In this document: positions 1-8,582 of the stretch, piece by piece | Layout: each line of letters begins with the position of its first letter | Numbering within the stretch: the first letter of the stretch is position 1 | Virus record (IMG/VR): IMGVR_UViG_3300030451_004176 | Location: 1 to 56,253 of that record | Origin: a virus | DNA length: 56,253 nt | Direction: 5' to 3' (one strand) | Program-made: the position numbers and the translations under genes | The notes under the pieces: model-generated | The model's input: only the letters and a program-made list of their open reading frames with translations | What the model was told of the DNA's origin: nothing | The model's database searches: none

Positions 1-266
1 CTTAATATTCCAGCAGATAAAGCATTTAATTGAACTAAATAACACCTTCCAGAAAGATTAGCATCTTTAGAAACTATTGCACTTGAACTTGAACTTGAGC
101 TTTTAAACCAGCCTGAAATACTAAAACTATCTGTAAATTGTAATTCTGTAGGATTGCCACAATTTATATACTCACTCCCATCAAAGGTTAGCCCATAGTT
201 ATCATTCTTACTACTATTCTCTTGGTTAGGTAATCTCCAGTTGCTTGCTATGTATTTTGTACTCAT
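1..266 (-). CDS. LamG-domain tail fibre/adhesin, N-terminal part (runs off the window)
   Basis: The frame is open from the ATG at 266 down to base 1, giving about 88 residues with no stop, so the 3' part is missing. The N-terminus MSTKYIASNWRLP closely matches that of the 1228-residue fibre at 1924-5610 (MSTNYIAPMWRMP). A LamG-like start follows (LTFDGSEYINCG, then SISGWF). By analogy with its paralogues it is a virion adhesin with a jelly-roll carbohydrate-binding domain on an N-terminal anchor; the role is inferred. Its C-terminal part is probably the partial gene at the other end of the window (55724-56253). It follows the gene at 270-1217 by 3 bp. Confidence 0.7.
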   Translation of the reverse strand, partial: MSTKYIASNWRLPNQENSSKNDNYGLTFDGSEYINCGNPTELQFTDSFSISGWFKSSSSSSSAIVSKDANLSGRCYLVQLNALSAGIL

Positions 267-269
267 AAT

Positions 270-1217
270 TTAATCTCCTAATCTGTTCCAGTATTGTAAT
301 GAACTTGAATTTGTATAATTTCCTGTATCTGTGCTTAAATCTAATGCCTTGCCTGTGTTGTTGTTAGTAGCATTGTAAATCTCTGTAACTGCATCTGAAG
401 AAAGTGCTGTATTCCAAATGGCTACTTCATCTATCTTGCCATCCCATTCTGCTGTAGTTCCTCCACTATATATATAAGCTCCTATTACACCATTGCCATC
501 ACTATTATATAATTGGCTTGGATTAGTTCCTCCACCTGTGGAAAGTGTTTGTGCTACTCCATCTAAATAAATTTTAATTTTATCAACGTGTCCTGACTGT
601 GTACCATCATAAGTAAATGCAAGATGACGCCAACCATTTTTATAAAATACTTCTCCTGATGTTCTAACATATCCAACAGATGATGAATTTGCTCTAATAC
701 CTACCATTAACCCTATAGGTGATACACTACCTCCTAAATTATTTAATGTAAAATCAAAATGACCAGCATTATCTGCATTGTCCATTATTATACGCTGATT
801 TATAACTGTGCCATCCCAATAAACCCAAGCACTTACTGTCATAGCTGTTTGATTATTTAAGAAAGGCAGCCCACCTAATGCAACATAATTAGTTCCATCA
901 AATTCCATAGAATAGGTATTAACCAAGAATGGAGAAGCTGTAATACCTACTGTTTGGTTTGCTTGTACACCTCCAACAGTATAAGTTATTATATGACTAT
1001 CTATAGTAGAAGCGCTTAAATCAATCTGCCCTGTAGAGCTTGCTGTATTTGTTCCACTATCTACAAAAATAGTTCCAGTAGTACCTACAAAAACACCTCC
1101 TGGAGTTCCTGTAATTGTAGGAGTAGGATCAGCTTCATCTTGATGATAAGAACTCTTAGCATAACTAAATGCAGCCGAAGTTAAAACATTTAAAAGGCTG
1201 TGGTAGTGTCTGGACAT
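270..1217 (-). CDS. LamG-domain tail fibre/adhesin
   Basis: This 315-residue protein starts with MSRHYHSLLNV, the same 11 residues that start the fibre at 54966-55724. I take this as a virion anchor. A Thr/Gly/Ser-rich linker (about residues 28-105) has the look of a beta-rich shaft. One concanavalin/LamG module follows (about 105-285): YSMEFDGTNYV, AMTVSAWVYW, WRHLAFTYDG, KIYLDGV, GKIDEVAIWNTALS. This is the standard strand order of phage LamG proteins that bind host surface glycans. It lies in a run of LamG genes at 1-6290. LamG assignment is firm; receptor-binding role is inferred. Confidence 0.75.
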   Translation of the reverse strand: MSRHYHSLLNVLTSAAFSYAKSSYHQDEADPTPTITGTPGGVFVGTTGTIFVDSGTNTASSTGQIDLSASTIDSHIITYTVGGVQANQTVGITASPFLVNTYSMEFDGTNYVALGGLPFLNNQTAMTVSAWVYWDGTVINQRIIMDNADNAGHFDFTLNNLGGSVSPIGLMVGIRANSSSVGYVRTSGEVFYKNGWRHLAFTYDGTQSGHVDKIKIYLDGVAQTLSTGGGTNPSQLYNSDGNGVIGAYIYSGGTTAEWDGKIDEVAIWNTALSSDAVTEIYNATNNNTGKALDLSTDTGNYTNSSSLQYWNRLGD

Positions 1218-1226
1218 AATACAAAA

Positions 1227-1634
1227 TTATGTAGATACTATCCAATACTCTACTCTAGTTCCACCCGCCCATTCTGCAAAAATGAGATTCAAAGCTGATG
1301 TGGTATATGTTCCACTTCCTATTAAAACCCACCCTGCTGGTACAGTAGGACCTGTGCCTGCATTGTGATAAATTTTTTGAACTATTCCTAACTGTGCGCC
1401 AGTTAAATCATTAGTGATGTTTCCTGTTGCAGGTGCTGATGAAGTATTGTATATTTCAGTTTGTGTAAAGCTAATTGCAGTTCCTGTAGTTTGAACAGCA
1501 GGTTCAACCGATGCTCTTATATCTGAAATAGTATATACTGGAGCCGTAGCATTAGCTTGACTAGACCTTCTATTAAGATCATCATTACTTGTAGGTATTC
1601 CTTGAAATTTTGTTCCTGTTGGTATTGTTGCCAT
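1227..1634 (-). CDS. Small virion/fibre-like protein, unknown function
   Basis: This 135-residue protein has a Thr/Ser/Ala-rich, low-charge, probably beta-rich sequence typical of tail-fibre material. It starts MATIPTGTKFQGIP and ends with an aromatic segment (FAEWAGGTRVEYWIVST). It lies between two LamG fibre genes and is co-directional with them, with gaps of 9 and 12 bp. No domain was recognised. A fibre tip, a fibre-associated protein or a minor tail protein are all possible. Confidence 0.6.
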   Translation of the reverse strand: MATIPTGTKFQGIPTSNDDLNRRSSQANATAPVYTISDIRASVEPAVQTTGTAISFTQTEIYNTSSAPATGNITNDLTGAQLGIVQKIYHNAGTGPTVPAGWVLIGSGTYTTSALNLIFAEWAGGTRVEYWIVST

Positions 1635-1646
1635 TGTATTATTTTT

Positions 1647-1895
1647 TTATTCTTCTGGTTCTGGTGCTGTCCACTCTGGAGTAGCTAATAACGCGAGGGC
1701 CTCTTCGTGATTAAGGGTAGATACAGGAACTAAAATTCCATTGGTTATAAAGCTAGGTTCTACTTGGTATGAAAGCATACTTTGAGAGTTAGCTACATTT
1801 CGTCTCATTGTCTGTGAACTTGTTGTATTGATCTGACTAAAATCTACTAAAGAAGTTTGCGTTTGAATATCTATTACTATGTAAGTTGTTGCCAT
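1647..1895 (-). CDS. Conserved small fibre-associated protein (paralogue of 54705-54956)
   Basis: This 82-residue protein is similar along its length to the 83-residue product of 54705-54956. Shared features are IDFSQ/VDFSQ, a Thr/Ser segment followed by RKNV/RRNV, IxxGxxxPxxTxNHxxxLxLxxTxxW, and an acidic C-terminus. Both copies are transcribed just after LamG genes, so the pair looks like part of a duplicated fibre cassette. A fibre assembly factor or a small tail protein would fit; neither is shown. A TAAATTTG promoter motif lies just upstream. Confidence 0.65.
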   Translation of the reverse strand: MATTYIVIDIQTQTSLVDFSQINTTSSQTMRRNVANSQSMLSYQVEPSFITNGILVPVSTLNHEEALALLATPEWTAPEPEE

Positions 1896-1909
1896 TATTT
1901 AGTTTTTTA

Positions 1910-1917
1910 CAAATTTA
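1910..1917 (-). promoter_or_regulatory. Putative Bacteroidetes-type -7 element
   Basis: The minus strand reads TAAATTTG, matching TAnnTTTG, 15 nt upstream of the ATG at 1895 and followed by an A-rich leader. No TTG at the right distance is obvious, so only the -7 half is supported. It would drive 1895 and the genes below it. Confidence 0.4.
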
Positions 1918-1923
1918 ATAAAA

Positions 1924-4900
1924 TTAAGGGACATTTGTAGAACGTCCTGAGTTTGCTGGATTAGTTACCCCATCAGCGTAGTCACCCATATTAATGCTAT
2001 ATGCGTTTTTATCACTGCTAGACATATTACCTTTTAAATCTGCAATGGTTAAATTAGTTCCAGTTCCACTAGCTTCTGAACCAGGTGCGTTACCTACTAA
2101 ATCATCTACGTTACCTGTATTAGCTCCTTGTCCATCATTACTATTTTCAAGATCTCTAACCACCCAATCCGTTCCATCATAATAAGAACTATGCTCATCT
2201 AACGGCCACCAAGCCATTGGAGTTATTCTAAAGTTATTTAAATCTTGCGTAATACCATTGTTATATAAATTTATAATATCGTCTGATGAAAGAGCAGAAT
2301 CCCATATAGCTACATTAGATATTTCACCGTTATAAAAATTACCTACAACTCCAGTACTTGCATTCATTCCTGCGCCTATAATTAAAGGATCTGTAGAATC
2401 AATGTTACCAGTTGTATCAGTTTGAGTACTTACTAATGACCCATCTAAATAAAGCTTTATATTTCCACTTTCTCTAACTCCTACTACGTGATGCCAATTT
2501 CCATCTGCTACAGAACCTGAACTTTGTGCAGGTGTTGTTGGTGAAGAATTATCATCTAAAGCAAATCCAACTTTTTCACTAGAATCTAAATATAAAATAT
2601 ATGCTTTTCCTCCAGTACTAAATCCACCATTTATTACTAAATCCGCAACACTAACTACGTTTTGTGTAGTTTTAAACCAACAAGAAACACTACCATTTCC
2701 TGTACCCCAATTTAAAGAAGTATCATTACCACAATCAAAATAATCAGATTGAGCTGAATCAAAATTAAAACTATAGTTACTATACGGCTGTGTTCTAGTT
2801 AAATTACTAGTCACTAAGTTTGTAGTGTTCATACCTACGCTCTCACCATTTAACACAGAAACATTATTGTTTACTAAATTTTGTTCTGTCATCCCTGAAC
2901 TTAAAGCACTTTCTGCTGATACTGGTACATTGTCTACAATTATTGTAGAAGAATTAGCAATGCTTTGAATAGAAACTGAATTACCAGATTTATCATATAA
3001 ACCACCGCCAATAGTTTCTGTTTTATTTTCTAAAGTATTCCAAAGAAGCATACTTGAATTTTGTGGTATAGATTCTTTAGTTAACAAAGGTGTTCCATTG
3101 TTATATAATGTTGTTAATTCACTTGGTGTTAATGCTTTGTTCCAATATATAACATTTGACATTCTCATACCGTTAGCAGAACCATTACCATCTCTTATAG
3201 ATTGATTGTAATTTCTTGAGCCGCCTATATAAGGATTTAAATCGTACACTGTTCCTGTAGCTGATAAAGAATCAACTTCTTCATTATTGACATATGCTTT
3301 TATTACACTACCATTATAAGTCACTGTTAATAACCTCCATCCTACAGTAGGTGTACTAATATTCCCAAAATACAAGTTATTATTAACAAAACCTCCAGCA
3401 CCATCATTTGTTCTTAAAAGAATACTAACATTTGGTGCACCGCTTCTACTAACATTTACATAAAAGTTATAAGCCACATTATCACGGCTACCAAGTACTC
3501 TATCAAATGAGTTTATTGAATTATCGTGTAAATACCAAAACGATACAGTTAATTCTGGTTCGTTAATTAAGTTAAAGTTGTCATATGTTATAGCGTTATT
3601 ATTAGCAAATAATAAACACTTATCTACTGAAGCTGGGTATTTTTGATTTTCAACCAGCCAAGCTTCATATAAATTTTGAGTTTGGGAAGCATCTGGTTTT
3701 AGGTAAGTTTCTGTATTATCAAGTTTGTACCACGCTTTTAGGTTATCAGTGGCTATAGCAGTTGTTAAGGGTACTCCGTTGTTGTATAGTGTTTCTACTG
3801 AATCTGCACCTGTTGCTGGTAGTGAACTATTAAAAAGCATTACGTTGCTCATTTTGCCATCCCATTCATATGTACTATATTTTCCAATAATTAAATCACC
3901 ACTACCAGAAGGAATTGAAGTAGGAATAGAACCTAATGTAGTGAAAGCAACATAATTACCATCAGCGTAAACTTTTAATCTATCTGCATCAGTTGCACCA
4001 TTTCCGTCATAAACAATTGCAATATGCAACCATTTTTCTTCCCCAAGTGTTCCAAATTTACCAAGTGACCACGTACCTGCTATTTGACCAATGGCACTAC
4101 CTATCTTTACGTAAAATCGACCGCCACTTCCAGACCAGAAATAAAATCCAAAATTATCAACAGTACTTGTATAGGCAAGACCACTTTGTTGGTTTAATGA
4201 TGTAGGATTAACCCAAACTGAATAAGTTAAATTTGTATAGTTATCAACGTTAAGATTAGTATTTATAAAGTCATTACTCCCATCAAAATCAAAACTCTGT
4301 GGATATGCTGAAACTGCATCTGGTATCTGCCAATTGCCTGAACTATCTGCTTCCCAGTTTGCAGATTGGTCTAACTTATACCAAGCTTTTAGATTAGCTT
4401 CTTGAGGTTGTGTTCCTGTTAATGGCACTCCTGAATTGTAAAGTGTAGTAACTTCTGAAGCTAATAACTCTGTATCCCAAATTTGAACATTTGAAAGTTC
4501 TCCTTCAAAATAATGACCATTATAATCTCCATATCTACCTATAGTATAATTTTGTGTTCCTGCTGTACCAGCACTAATTGATGATGTATAAGTTCGTACT
4601 AAAGAACCATCTAAATAAAGTTTTTGACTTGTTCCATTAATTGCTAATGTTATATTATGCCAATTGTTATCATATGCAGCAGAAATATTATAGCTTGATA
4701 AATCATACCAAGAGGAACTGCCATTACCCATAATAGCAAAAAAGAAATTTTGATAAAAACCTAATTGTGCTCTTTGACTTCTTGATTGACCTGCTGAATT
4801 AGCATCAGCAAGAATAATTGAATCAGCTGCTGGTGCTGAAGCTATTTTAAACCAAGCAGAAAAACTATAAGCTGTTTCTGTTCCTATTTGAAAATTTGTA

Positions 4901-5610
4901 TTTACATAATCATTCCCATCAAACTCAAAAACACTATCTGCTCCAACTGAAATGTTAGGATAACCAGCATTTGAATTTGGATTTGAGTTGTCACCTAGTG
5001 GCCAATACGCTACAGGTTCTGCACCTGTTATAGCCATTGGATTGTTTAAGTTGTATAGGTAATTTCTTTGATCAGTAGATAATGTATAATCAAAAAAACA
5101 TACTTGTGAAATTTTACCACTAAAAGTTGCTGTTGTACTATGATATTTTCCTATTCTGAATGGATGTGTAGTGTTTAAAACTGTACCTGTTAGTGATGCT
5201 GTATCTTTTAAAACACCATCTAAATATACTTTAACATTAGTACCATCATAAACACCTATTACATTATACCAATTTCCTGTACTCCAGTCAGAAGTATTAA
5301 TATAAGTTGATACAGCAGTTTGGCTGCTATTTCTAACAACAAATCTTATATTACCACTTGTTTCAAGATTTAATGCAAAACTTCTATCTGTACCGCTTAA
5401 CCATTTTCCTAAAATACCTCTATCTTGACTTTTTAAATCAGAGTTAAACCAGCAAGAAAAAGAAAAAGAAGTTAAATCATCAAACAAAGATGGACTACCG
5501 CAGTCTATATAATCAGTACTTCCATTAAAGTTTATGCTATAATTACTTAACTTATCTTTGTTAGTGTTTCTTGGCATTCGCCACATTGGTGCTATATAAT
5601 TTGTACTCAT
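1924..5610 (-). CDS. Giant multi-LamG adhesin (about five LamG modules)
   Basis: This 1228-residue protein has the MST(N/K)YIA..WR(M/L)P anchor shared with the partial gene at 1-266. About five LamG-like modules follow, near residues 22-195, 225-400, 440-635, 665-850 and 960-1120. Each shows FxFDG..Y(V/I)(N/D), (S/A)(F/C)WF, W(H/Y)N(I/V), (V/L)YLDG and a terminal (L/I)YNxG. The C-terminus (WWPLDEHSS, then VRDLE) matches the end of the partial gene at 55724-56253. It is probably a long receptor-binding fibre recognising several surface glycans (inferred). The module repeats could mislead assembly, so the copy number should be treated with care. Confidence 0.75.
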   Translation of the reverse strand: MSTNYIAPMWRMPRNTNKDKLSNYSINFNGSTDYIDCGSPSLFDDLTSFSFSCWFNSDLKSQDRGILGKWLSGTDRSFALNLETSGNIRFVVRNSSQTAVSTYINTSDWSTGNWYNVIGVYDGTNVKVYLDGVLKDTASLTGTVLNTTHPFRIGKYHSTTATFSGKISQVCFFDYTLSTDQRNYLYNLNNPMAITGAEPVAYWPLGDNSNPNSNAGYPNISVGADSVFEFDGNDYVNTNFQIGTETAYSFSAWFKIASAPAADSIILADANSAGQSRSQRAQLGFYQNFFFAIMGNGSSSWYDLSSYNISAAYDNNWHNITLAINGTSQKLYLDGSLVRTYTSSISAGTAGTQNYTIGRYGDYNGHYFEGELSNVQIWDTELLASEVTTLYNSGVPLTGTQPQEANLKAWYKLDQSANWEADSSGNWQIPDAVSAYPQSFDFDGSNDFINTNLNVDNYTNLTYSVWVNPTSLNQQSGLAYTSTVDNFGFYFWSGSGGRFYVKIGSAIGQIAGTWSLGKFGTLGEEKWLHIAIVYDGNGATDADRLKVYADGNYVAFTTLGSIPTSIPSGSGDLIIGKYSTYEWDGKMSNVMLFNSSLPATGADSVETLYNNGVPLTTAIATDNLKAWYKLDNTETYLKPDASQTQNLYEAWLVENQKYPASVDKCLLFANNNAITYDNFNLINEPELTVSFWYLHDNSINSFDRVLGSRDNVAYNFYVNVSRSGAPNVSILLRTNDGAGGFVNNNLYFGNISTPTVGWRLLTVTYNGSVIKAYVNNEEVDSLSATGTVYDLNPYIGGSRNYNQSIRDGNGSANGMRMSNVIYWNKALTPSELTTLYNNGTPLLTKESIPQNSSMLLWNTLENKTETIGGGLYDKSGNSVSIQSIANSSTIIVDNVPVSAESALSSGMTEQNLVNNNVSVLNGESVGMNTTNLVTSNLTRTQPYSNYSFNFDSAQSDYFDCGNDTSLNWGTGNGSVSCWFKTTQNVVSVADLVINGGFSTGGKAYILYLDSSEKVGFALDDNSSPTTPAQSSGSVADGNWHHVVGVRESGNIKLYLDGSLVSTQTDTTGNIDSTDPLIIGAGMNASTGVVGNFYNGEISNVAIWDSALSSDDIINLYNNGITQDLNNFRITPMAWWPLDEHSSYYDGTDWVVRDLENSNDGQGANTGNVDDLVGNAPGSEASGTGTNLTIADLKGNMSSSDKNAYSINMGDYADGVTNPANSGRSTNVP

Positions 5611-5612
5611 AA

Positions 5613-6290
5613 TTAATCTCCCATTCTATACCAGGCAGCAGGTGCGCCTTCAGGTGTTTCACTTAAATCAGCTACCTTACCAGGATTATTTGCTGTGGCA
5701 TTGTATATAGCTTGTATTGTTTCTTCAGAAAGTTTTGTGCTCCAAATAGCTGCCTCATCAAGCTTACCAAGAAAAAAGTTACCTGTACCATTATAAGAAC
5801 CTATATGTAAATCCCTACTTGCTGCCTTAGTTCTTGTTGAACCTACTATTGTTTCTGTAAGTTGCCCATCAAAAAATTGCTTAATTGTATTTGTTGATTC
5901 TTCATATGTGAAAGCTATATGATGCCAAGTGTTTGTTGTAAGTCCTACAACGTTATAACCAGTATCAGCACTTAGTGTTCTTGTTTTTCTAAATGTTCTT
6001 ACACTACCATATCTATTAATAGAAATATCAAATCCAGCGATTGTAGAAGAACCAGAATTACCAAAAAAATAATCTGTATTTGTTCTTGTGTTTGATGTAT
6101 TAACCCAAATACAAGCTGACACATCTCCATTATCTAGATCTTGAAAAAGCCCAGCATTAAACGTACTAGCCACACCATCAAACTCCATTGAAAAACTATT
6201 ATCAATAGCAGTGTAAGCAAATGCACCACCGCCAGCGCCAGGTGTTGACTTAAATATAGTCGCTATGCCTACACCAATTGTTGTAAACAT
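5613..6290 (-). CDS. LamG-domain tail fibre/adhesin
   Basis: This 225-residue protein has a short hydrophobic, Gly-rich N-terminus (MFTTIGVGIATIFKSTPGAGGG) and then one LamG module, about residues 30-205: FSMEFDGVASTF, DVSACIWVNT, WHHIAFTYEE, QFFDGQL, GKLDEAAIWSTKLS. It ends WYRMGD, the same closing motif as the fibres at 270 and 54966. The N-terminus differs from both anchor types seen elsewhere, so it may attach differently. It directly follows the gene at 6291-6767. Confidence 0.72.
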   Translation of the reverse strand: MFTTIGVGIATIFKSTPGAGGGAFAYTAIDNSFSMEFDGVASTFNAGLFQDLDNGDVSACIWVNTSNTRTNTDYFFGNSGSSTIAGFDISINRYGSVRTFRKTRTLSADTGYNVVGLTTNTWHHIAFTYEESTNTIKQFFDGQLTETIVGSTRTKAASRDLHIGSYNGTGNFFLGKLDEAAIWSTKLSEETIQAIYNATANNPGKVADLSETPEGAPAAWYRMGD

Positions 6291-6767
6291 TTACCAAAGA
6301 GCTATGAAGTCAGCTGCAGTTGCAGTACCAGTGGCTTTTACAACTTTAGTCTGTACAGGTAAAAAAGAAGCGTTTGCGATGTTTTTAAATAAAACAGTGT
6401 TTTCGTCTGCAGTAAATAGGTTAACGTCTCCCCCTGTGCCCACAAATATGATGCAAGGTTCTTTAGCTACTTGACTATATATGATGTAAGCTTTAGAAGT
6501 TCCCGTAAATATATCTGCACTTAAAGTAAGTGTAGTGTCATTGTCTACTGCTTTAACTATTGCATAAGACCCGTCTGTACTATTTTCTACAATGTATCCA
6601 GTTTCTACTGTAGTTGTAAAACTAGTTCCAGAAGCCACTAACTTATTAGATGTAACAGAAGCGTTAGTCCCTGATGTAGCTATTCGAGAAGGATCTGGAT
6701 AAGCATTGATGTTATCCGTAGCAAATACTTTTAATGCTCTTGATGTTTGTAATTTTTGATATGCCAT
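6291..6767 (-). CDS. Decoration-like virion protein carrying a repeated beta module
   Basis: This 158-residue protein contains a segment (about residues 35-100) that closely resembles one in the protein at 42145-42651. Both run SNKL/ANKL, GTSFTT/SATFVT, GYIVENSTDGSY/GDIVHNSTDNTY, a V.AVD.{2,3}TLTLS-like strand and SKAY(I/F)I. The remainder is Val/Thr-rich and unrelated to known enzymes. The relation to a protein made beside the capsid gene suggests a structural, perhaps decoration, role. That is inference. It starts the LamG fibre run. Confidence 0.6.
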   Translation of the reverse strand: MAYQKLQTSRALKVFATDNINAYPDPSRIATSGTNASVTSNKLVASGTSFTTTVETGYIVENSTDGSYAIVKAVDNDTTLTLSADIFTGTSKAYIIYSQVAKEPCIIFVGTGGDVNLFTADENTVLFKNIANASFLPVQTKVVKATGTATAADFIALW

Positions 6768-6770
6768 TTT

Positions 6771-6929
6771 TTATTCTTTTGTAAAAGGATATTTTCGATT
6801 TAATGTATCTCGTCTTTCTTCACATCCACACGGTTTTCCTGTCATTTTAGAAACTGCTTTTACTCCAGCTTTTACTCCAGTAACCGTTGTGGCGAGATTA
6901 ATCACATCTCCTAATCCTTTCATTTTCAT
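6771..6929 (-). CDS. Small Cys-containing phage protein
   Basis: This 52-residue protein is basic, with a Gly/Ala/Val-rich N-terminal helix (GLGDVINLATTV) and a C-terminal GKPCGCEERRDTLN motif. The CxC pair with the following Arg/Asn-rich stretch recalls small proteins of other Bacteroidetes phages (from memory). Function unknown. It lies 4 bp after the gene at 6934 and 3 bp before 6767, as in a tight operon. Confidence 0.6.
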   Translation of the reverse strand: MKMKGLGDVINLATTVTGVKAGVKAVSKMTGKPCGCEERRDTLNRKYPFTKE

Positions 6930-6933
6930 ATTA

Positions 6934-7089
6934 TTACTTTTTAAACGCTAGTAAAAATTCTCTTGCAGCGACACCAAAAGCAAAGCCCCCATATAATGGG
7001 TGAGATTCTAAAATCATCAGTGCCCCAATCCCAACTGCACAAGCAGACTTAAATATGGGGTGTGCTATAATTAATGATATTTTTTTCAT
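6934..7089 (-). CDS. Small membrane protein
   Basis: This 51-residue protein begins MKKISLIIAHPIFKSA, and has a hydrophobic Gly/Ala stretch (ACAVGIGALMIL) with a second hydrophobic stretch (GGFAFGVAA), so it has one or two membrane segments. It overlaps the stop of the upstream gene at 7086 (ATGA), which indicates translational coupling. Function unknown; a small holin accessory or other membrane peptide is possible. Confidence 0.6.
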   Translation of the reverse strand: MKKISLIIAHPIFKSACAVGIGALMILESHPLYGGFAFGVAAREFLLAFKK

Positions 7090-7304
7090 TTTTTTATTAA
7101 TTTTCCTATATGTGATTTTACGCTTTTAGGGTAGTGCTTGTCTTCTTTCATTGAATGATCTCCAGAGTAAGCGTGACCTGTTAGATGTTTAGAATCTCCT
7201 TTAGATTCGTCTCTTCTAGCTTTCAAATCTTGCTTGTACTTTTTTCCTTTATGCTTCATTCCTAAAGACTCGTCTAATCTGTCGTTGTAACCTTGGTGTT
7301 TCAT
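7086..7304 (-). CDS. Small Lys/His-rich protein, unknown function
   Basis: This 72-residue protein starts MKHQGYNDRLDESLGM and is very rich in Lys, His and Asp. The opening motif recurs in small proteins of other marine phages (from memory). The charge pattern would allow nucleic-acid binding or a role as a packaged virion protein, but nothing proves either. It lies 3 bp below the gene at 7308 in the operon of tiny genes. Confidence 0.65.
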   Translation of the reverse strand: MKHQGYNDRLDESLGMKHKGKKYKQDLKARRDESKGDSKHLTGHAYSGDHSMKEDKHYPKSVKSHIGKLIKK

Positions 7305-7307
7305 TTT

Positions 7308-7415
7308 TTATTTTTTATATGGGTTTGATATTTTAACTAAAGTTTTTTTTGGTTTTATTGTTTTAACTCCACTCTTAACATATTGCTTAGAGGTTTTTTT
7401 TAATGTTTTTGGCAT
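7308..7415 (-). CDS. Lys-rich micropeptide
   Basis: This 35-residue peptide (MPKTLKKTSKQYVKSG at the start) is about one third Lys. It sits in frame with normal spacing, 5 bp after the gene at 7421 and 3 bp before the gene at 7304. The neat fit supports it as a real gene in spite of its size. It could bind DNA or RNA by charge; function is unknown. Confidence 0.5.
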   Translation of the reverse strand: MPKTLKKTSKQYVKSGVKTIKPKKTLVKISNPYKK

Positions 7416-7420
7416 TTTAT

Positions 7421-7606
7421 TTATTTTTTAAATAAGTTAATATTAGCATTGGCTAGCTCTTGAGCTTCTGCCATCATCTGTACTTTGTCGTACCTTTTCA
7501 TTTGTTTTTTCATTCTAGCTAATTTAGAAATTCCCATTTCTGGTTGTGGTCTTAAATTAACTTCTCGGCCATCAATCATTCCGAGTCCGTCCATAAAATT
7601 TTTCAT
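7421..7606 (-). CDS. Small helical protein, unknown function
   Basis: This 61-residue protein has an N-terminal segment MKNFMDGLGMIDGREVNLRP and then a basic, Met-rich helix (ARMKKQMKRYDKVQMMAEAQ). No family was recognised. A TATATTTG promoter motif stands 15 nt upstream of its ATG, so it may start a sub-operon within the tiny-gene cluster. Confidence 0.6.
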   Translation of the reverse strand: MKNFMDGLGMIDGREVNLRPQPEMGISKLARMKKQMKRYDKVQMMAEAQELANANINLFKK

Positions 7607-7621
7607 AGTGATTTATTTTTA

Positions 7622-7629
7622 CAAATATA
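7622..7629 (-). promoter_or_regulatory. Putative Bacteroidetes-type -7 element
   Basis: The minus strand reads TATATTTG (TAnnTTTG) between the genes at 7634 and 7606, followed by an A-rich leader. The -33 TTG is not clear. It would drive the genes from 7606 downward. Confidence 0.45.
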
Positions 7630-7633
7630 CAAA

Positions 7634-7927
7634 TTAATATTTACCCCTTCTTGATTTAGGAGAACTCTTAGTAGATCCTCCTTTGCCAGCCCACAAGTGT
7701 TTACACGCCCAATACCGAGCTGTCAACTTCGATGTAGCCGTGTCACACTTATGTCTAGCTCTAAAACTTGTTCTAGCTGCCTTTGAGTAATTGTGACCGT
7801 ATCCTTTAGCGCCAAAGTGAATTAGCTTTTCTTTACCACCTTGACAAGCTTTTACCATTTTTTTCTTACCAGGTCTTGTGCTAGCACGTACTACATTGCA
7901 CTTCATATTTTTTTTACTCGTAGCCAT
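7634..7927 (-). CDS. Small basic Cys/Gly-rich conserved phage protein
   Basis: This 97-residue, strongly basic protein contains KLIHFGAKGYGHNYS, ARTSFRARHKCD, ARYWACKHLWAGKGG and a C-terminal SSPKSRRGKY. This combination of an RARHxC motif and a WACKxLW motif is found in short proteins of many marine phages (from memory), with unknown function. The Cys and His positions could bind zinc. It overlaps the upstream gene by 1 bp at 7927 (TAATG), which indicates coupling. Confidence 0.65.
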   Translation of the reverse strand: MATSKKNMKCNVVRASTRPGKKKMVKACQGGKEKLIHFGAKGYGHNYSKAARTSFRARHKCDTATSKLTARYWACKHLWAGKGGSTKSSPKSRRGKY

Positions 7928-8331
7928 TACCTTCTTTTTTTCTTTTCTACCTCTACTTCCTTCACAATTATAGTTGGTTTATTTTTTTTGTTCTTTAACT
8001 CTTCCAACTGTCTATTAAGTTCTTCTAGTTTACCATCACTTTCTGATCCTTCTTGAATTAATATAGACAATACTTTTAATTCTTCAAACAAAACATCATC
8101 TACCTGCTCTAACATATCTACTCTTTCTTGAAGATCTTCTATATTTTCTTTATTCCACTCTTCTTTTAGGTCATATTCTAGCCTTTTTACCTCTGTAGGC
8201 GGCAACATCTTTGCTTCTGCAATATCTTCCTGTAATGTATAATACATACCTACAAAAGAAGATGTTATCATTATTATTGCTATTACTGTCTTAATATCTA
8301 TTTTAAATTCTGTCGATTCAGATACCTTCAC
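7927..8331 (-). CDS. Membrane-anchored coiled-coil protein
   Basis: This 134-residue protein has one N-terminal membrane segment (about residues 14-32, VIAIIMITSSFVGMYYTL). A long acidic coiled coil follows (about 45-115, EDLQERVDMLEQ then KLEELNRQLEELKNKK) and then a Lys/Arg-rich tail. This single TM plus periplasmic-type coiled coil is the general form of inner-membrane spanins, but there is no outer-membrane partner in sight. A lysis accessory or membrane scaffold are alternatives. Confidence 0.6.
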   Translation of the reverse strand: MKVSESTEFKIDIKTVIAIIMITSSFVGMYYTLQEDIAEAKMLPPTEVKRLEYDLKEEWNKENIEDLQERVDMLEQVDDVLFEELKVLSILIQEGSESDGKLEELNRQLEELKNKKNKPTIIVKEVEVEKKKRR

Positions 8332-8333
8332 GA

Positions 8334-8582
8334 TTATGTGTATTTTTTAGTTACTTTACCCTTTTTTGTGTTGGATACATAGGTTTTCCCCTTGCTTCCT
8401 TCTCTTTTCTTTTTCCTTGCAGTAGCTGCTCGTTCTGCTTTTGTCATTGACATAGCTTTTTTATACGGTAAACAACGGTCTGGATTCTTTTTGTCTTTGC
8501 TCGTACCACACTCACCCTTTATAGATCCATCAGTTCCTATACGAACCCAACGTTGTTGTCTCCATTTTTTTAAAGCTCCCAT
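8334..8582 (-). CDS. Small basic phage protein with the WVRIGTDG / CGTSKDKKNPDRC motif
   Basis: This 82-residue protein has ALKKWRQQRWVRIG, then GECGTSKDKKNPDRCLP, then MTKAERAATARKKKREG. The pattern matches a small uncharacterised family seen in many aquatic phages (from memory, DUF5872/DUF6321-like). Two Cys could bind a metal. I chose the ATG at 8582, which overlaps the previous stop as ATGA, over an upstream TTG. Function is unknown. Confidence 0.65.
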   Translation of the reverse strand: MGALKKWRQQRWVRIGTDGSIKGECGTSKDKKNPDRCLPYKKAMSMTKAERAATARKKKREGSKGKTYVSNTKKGKVTKKYT

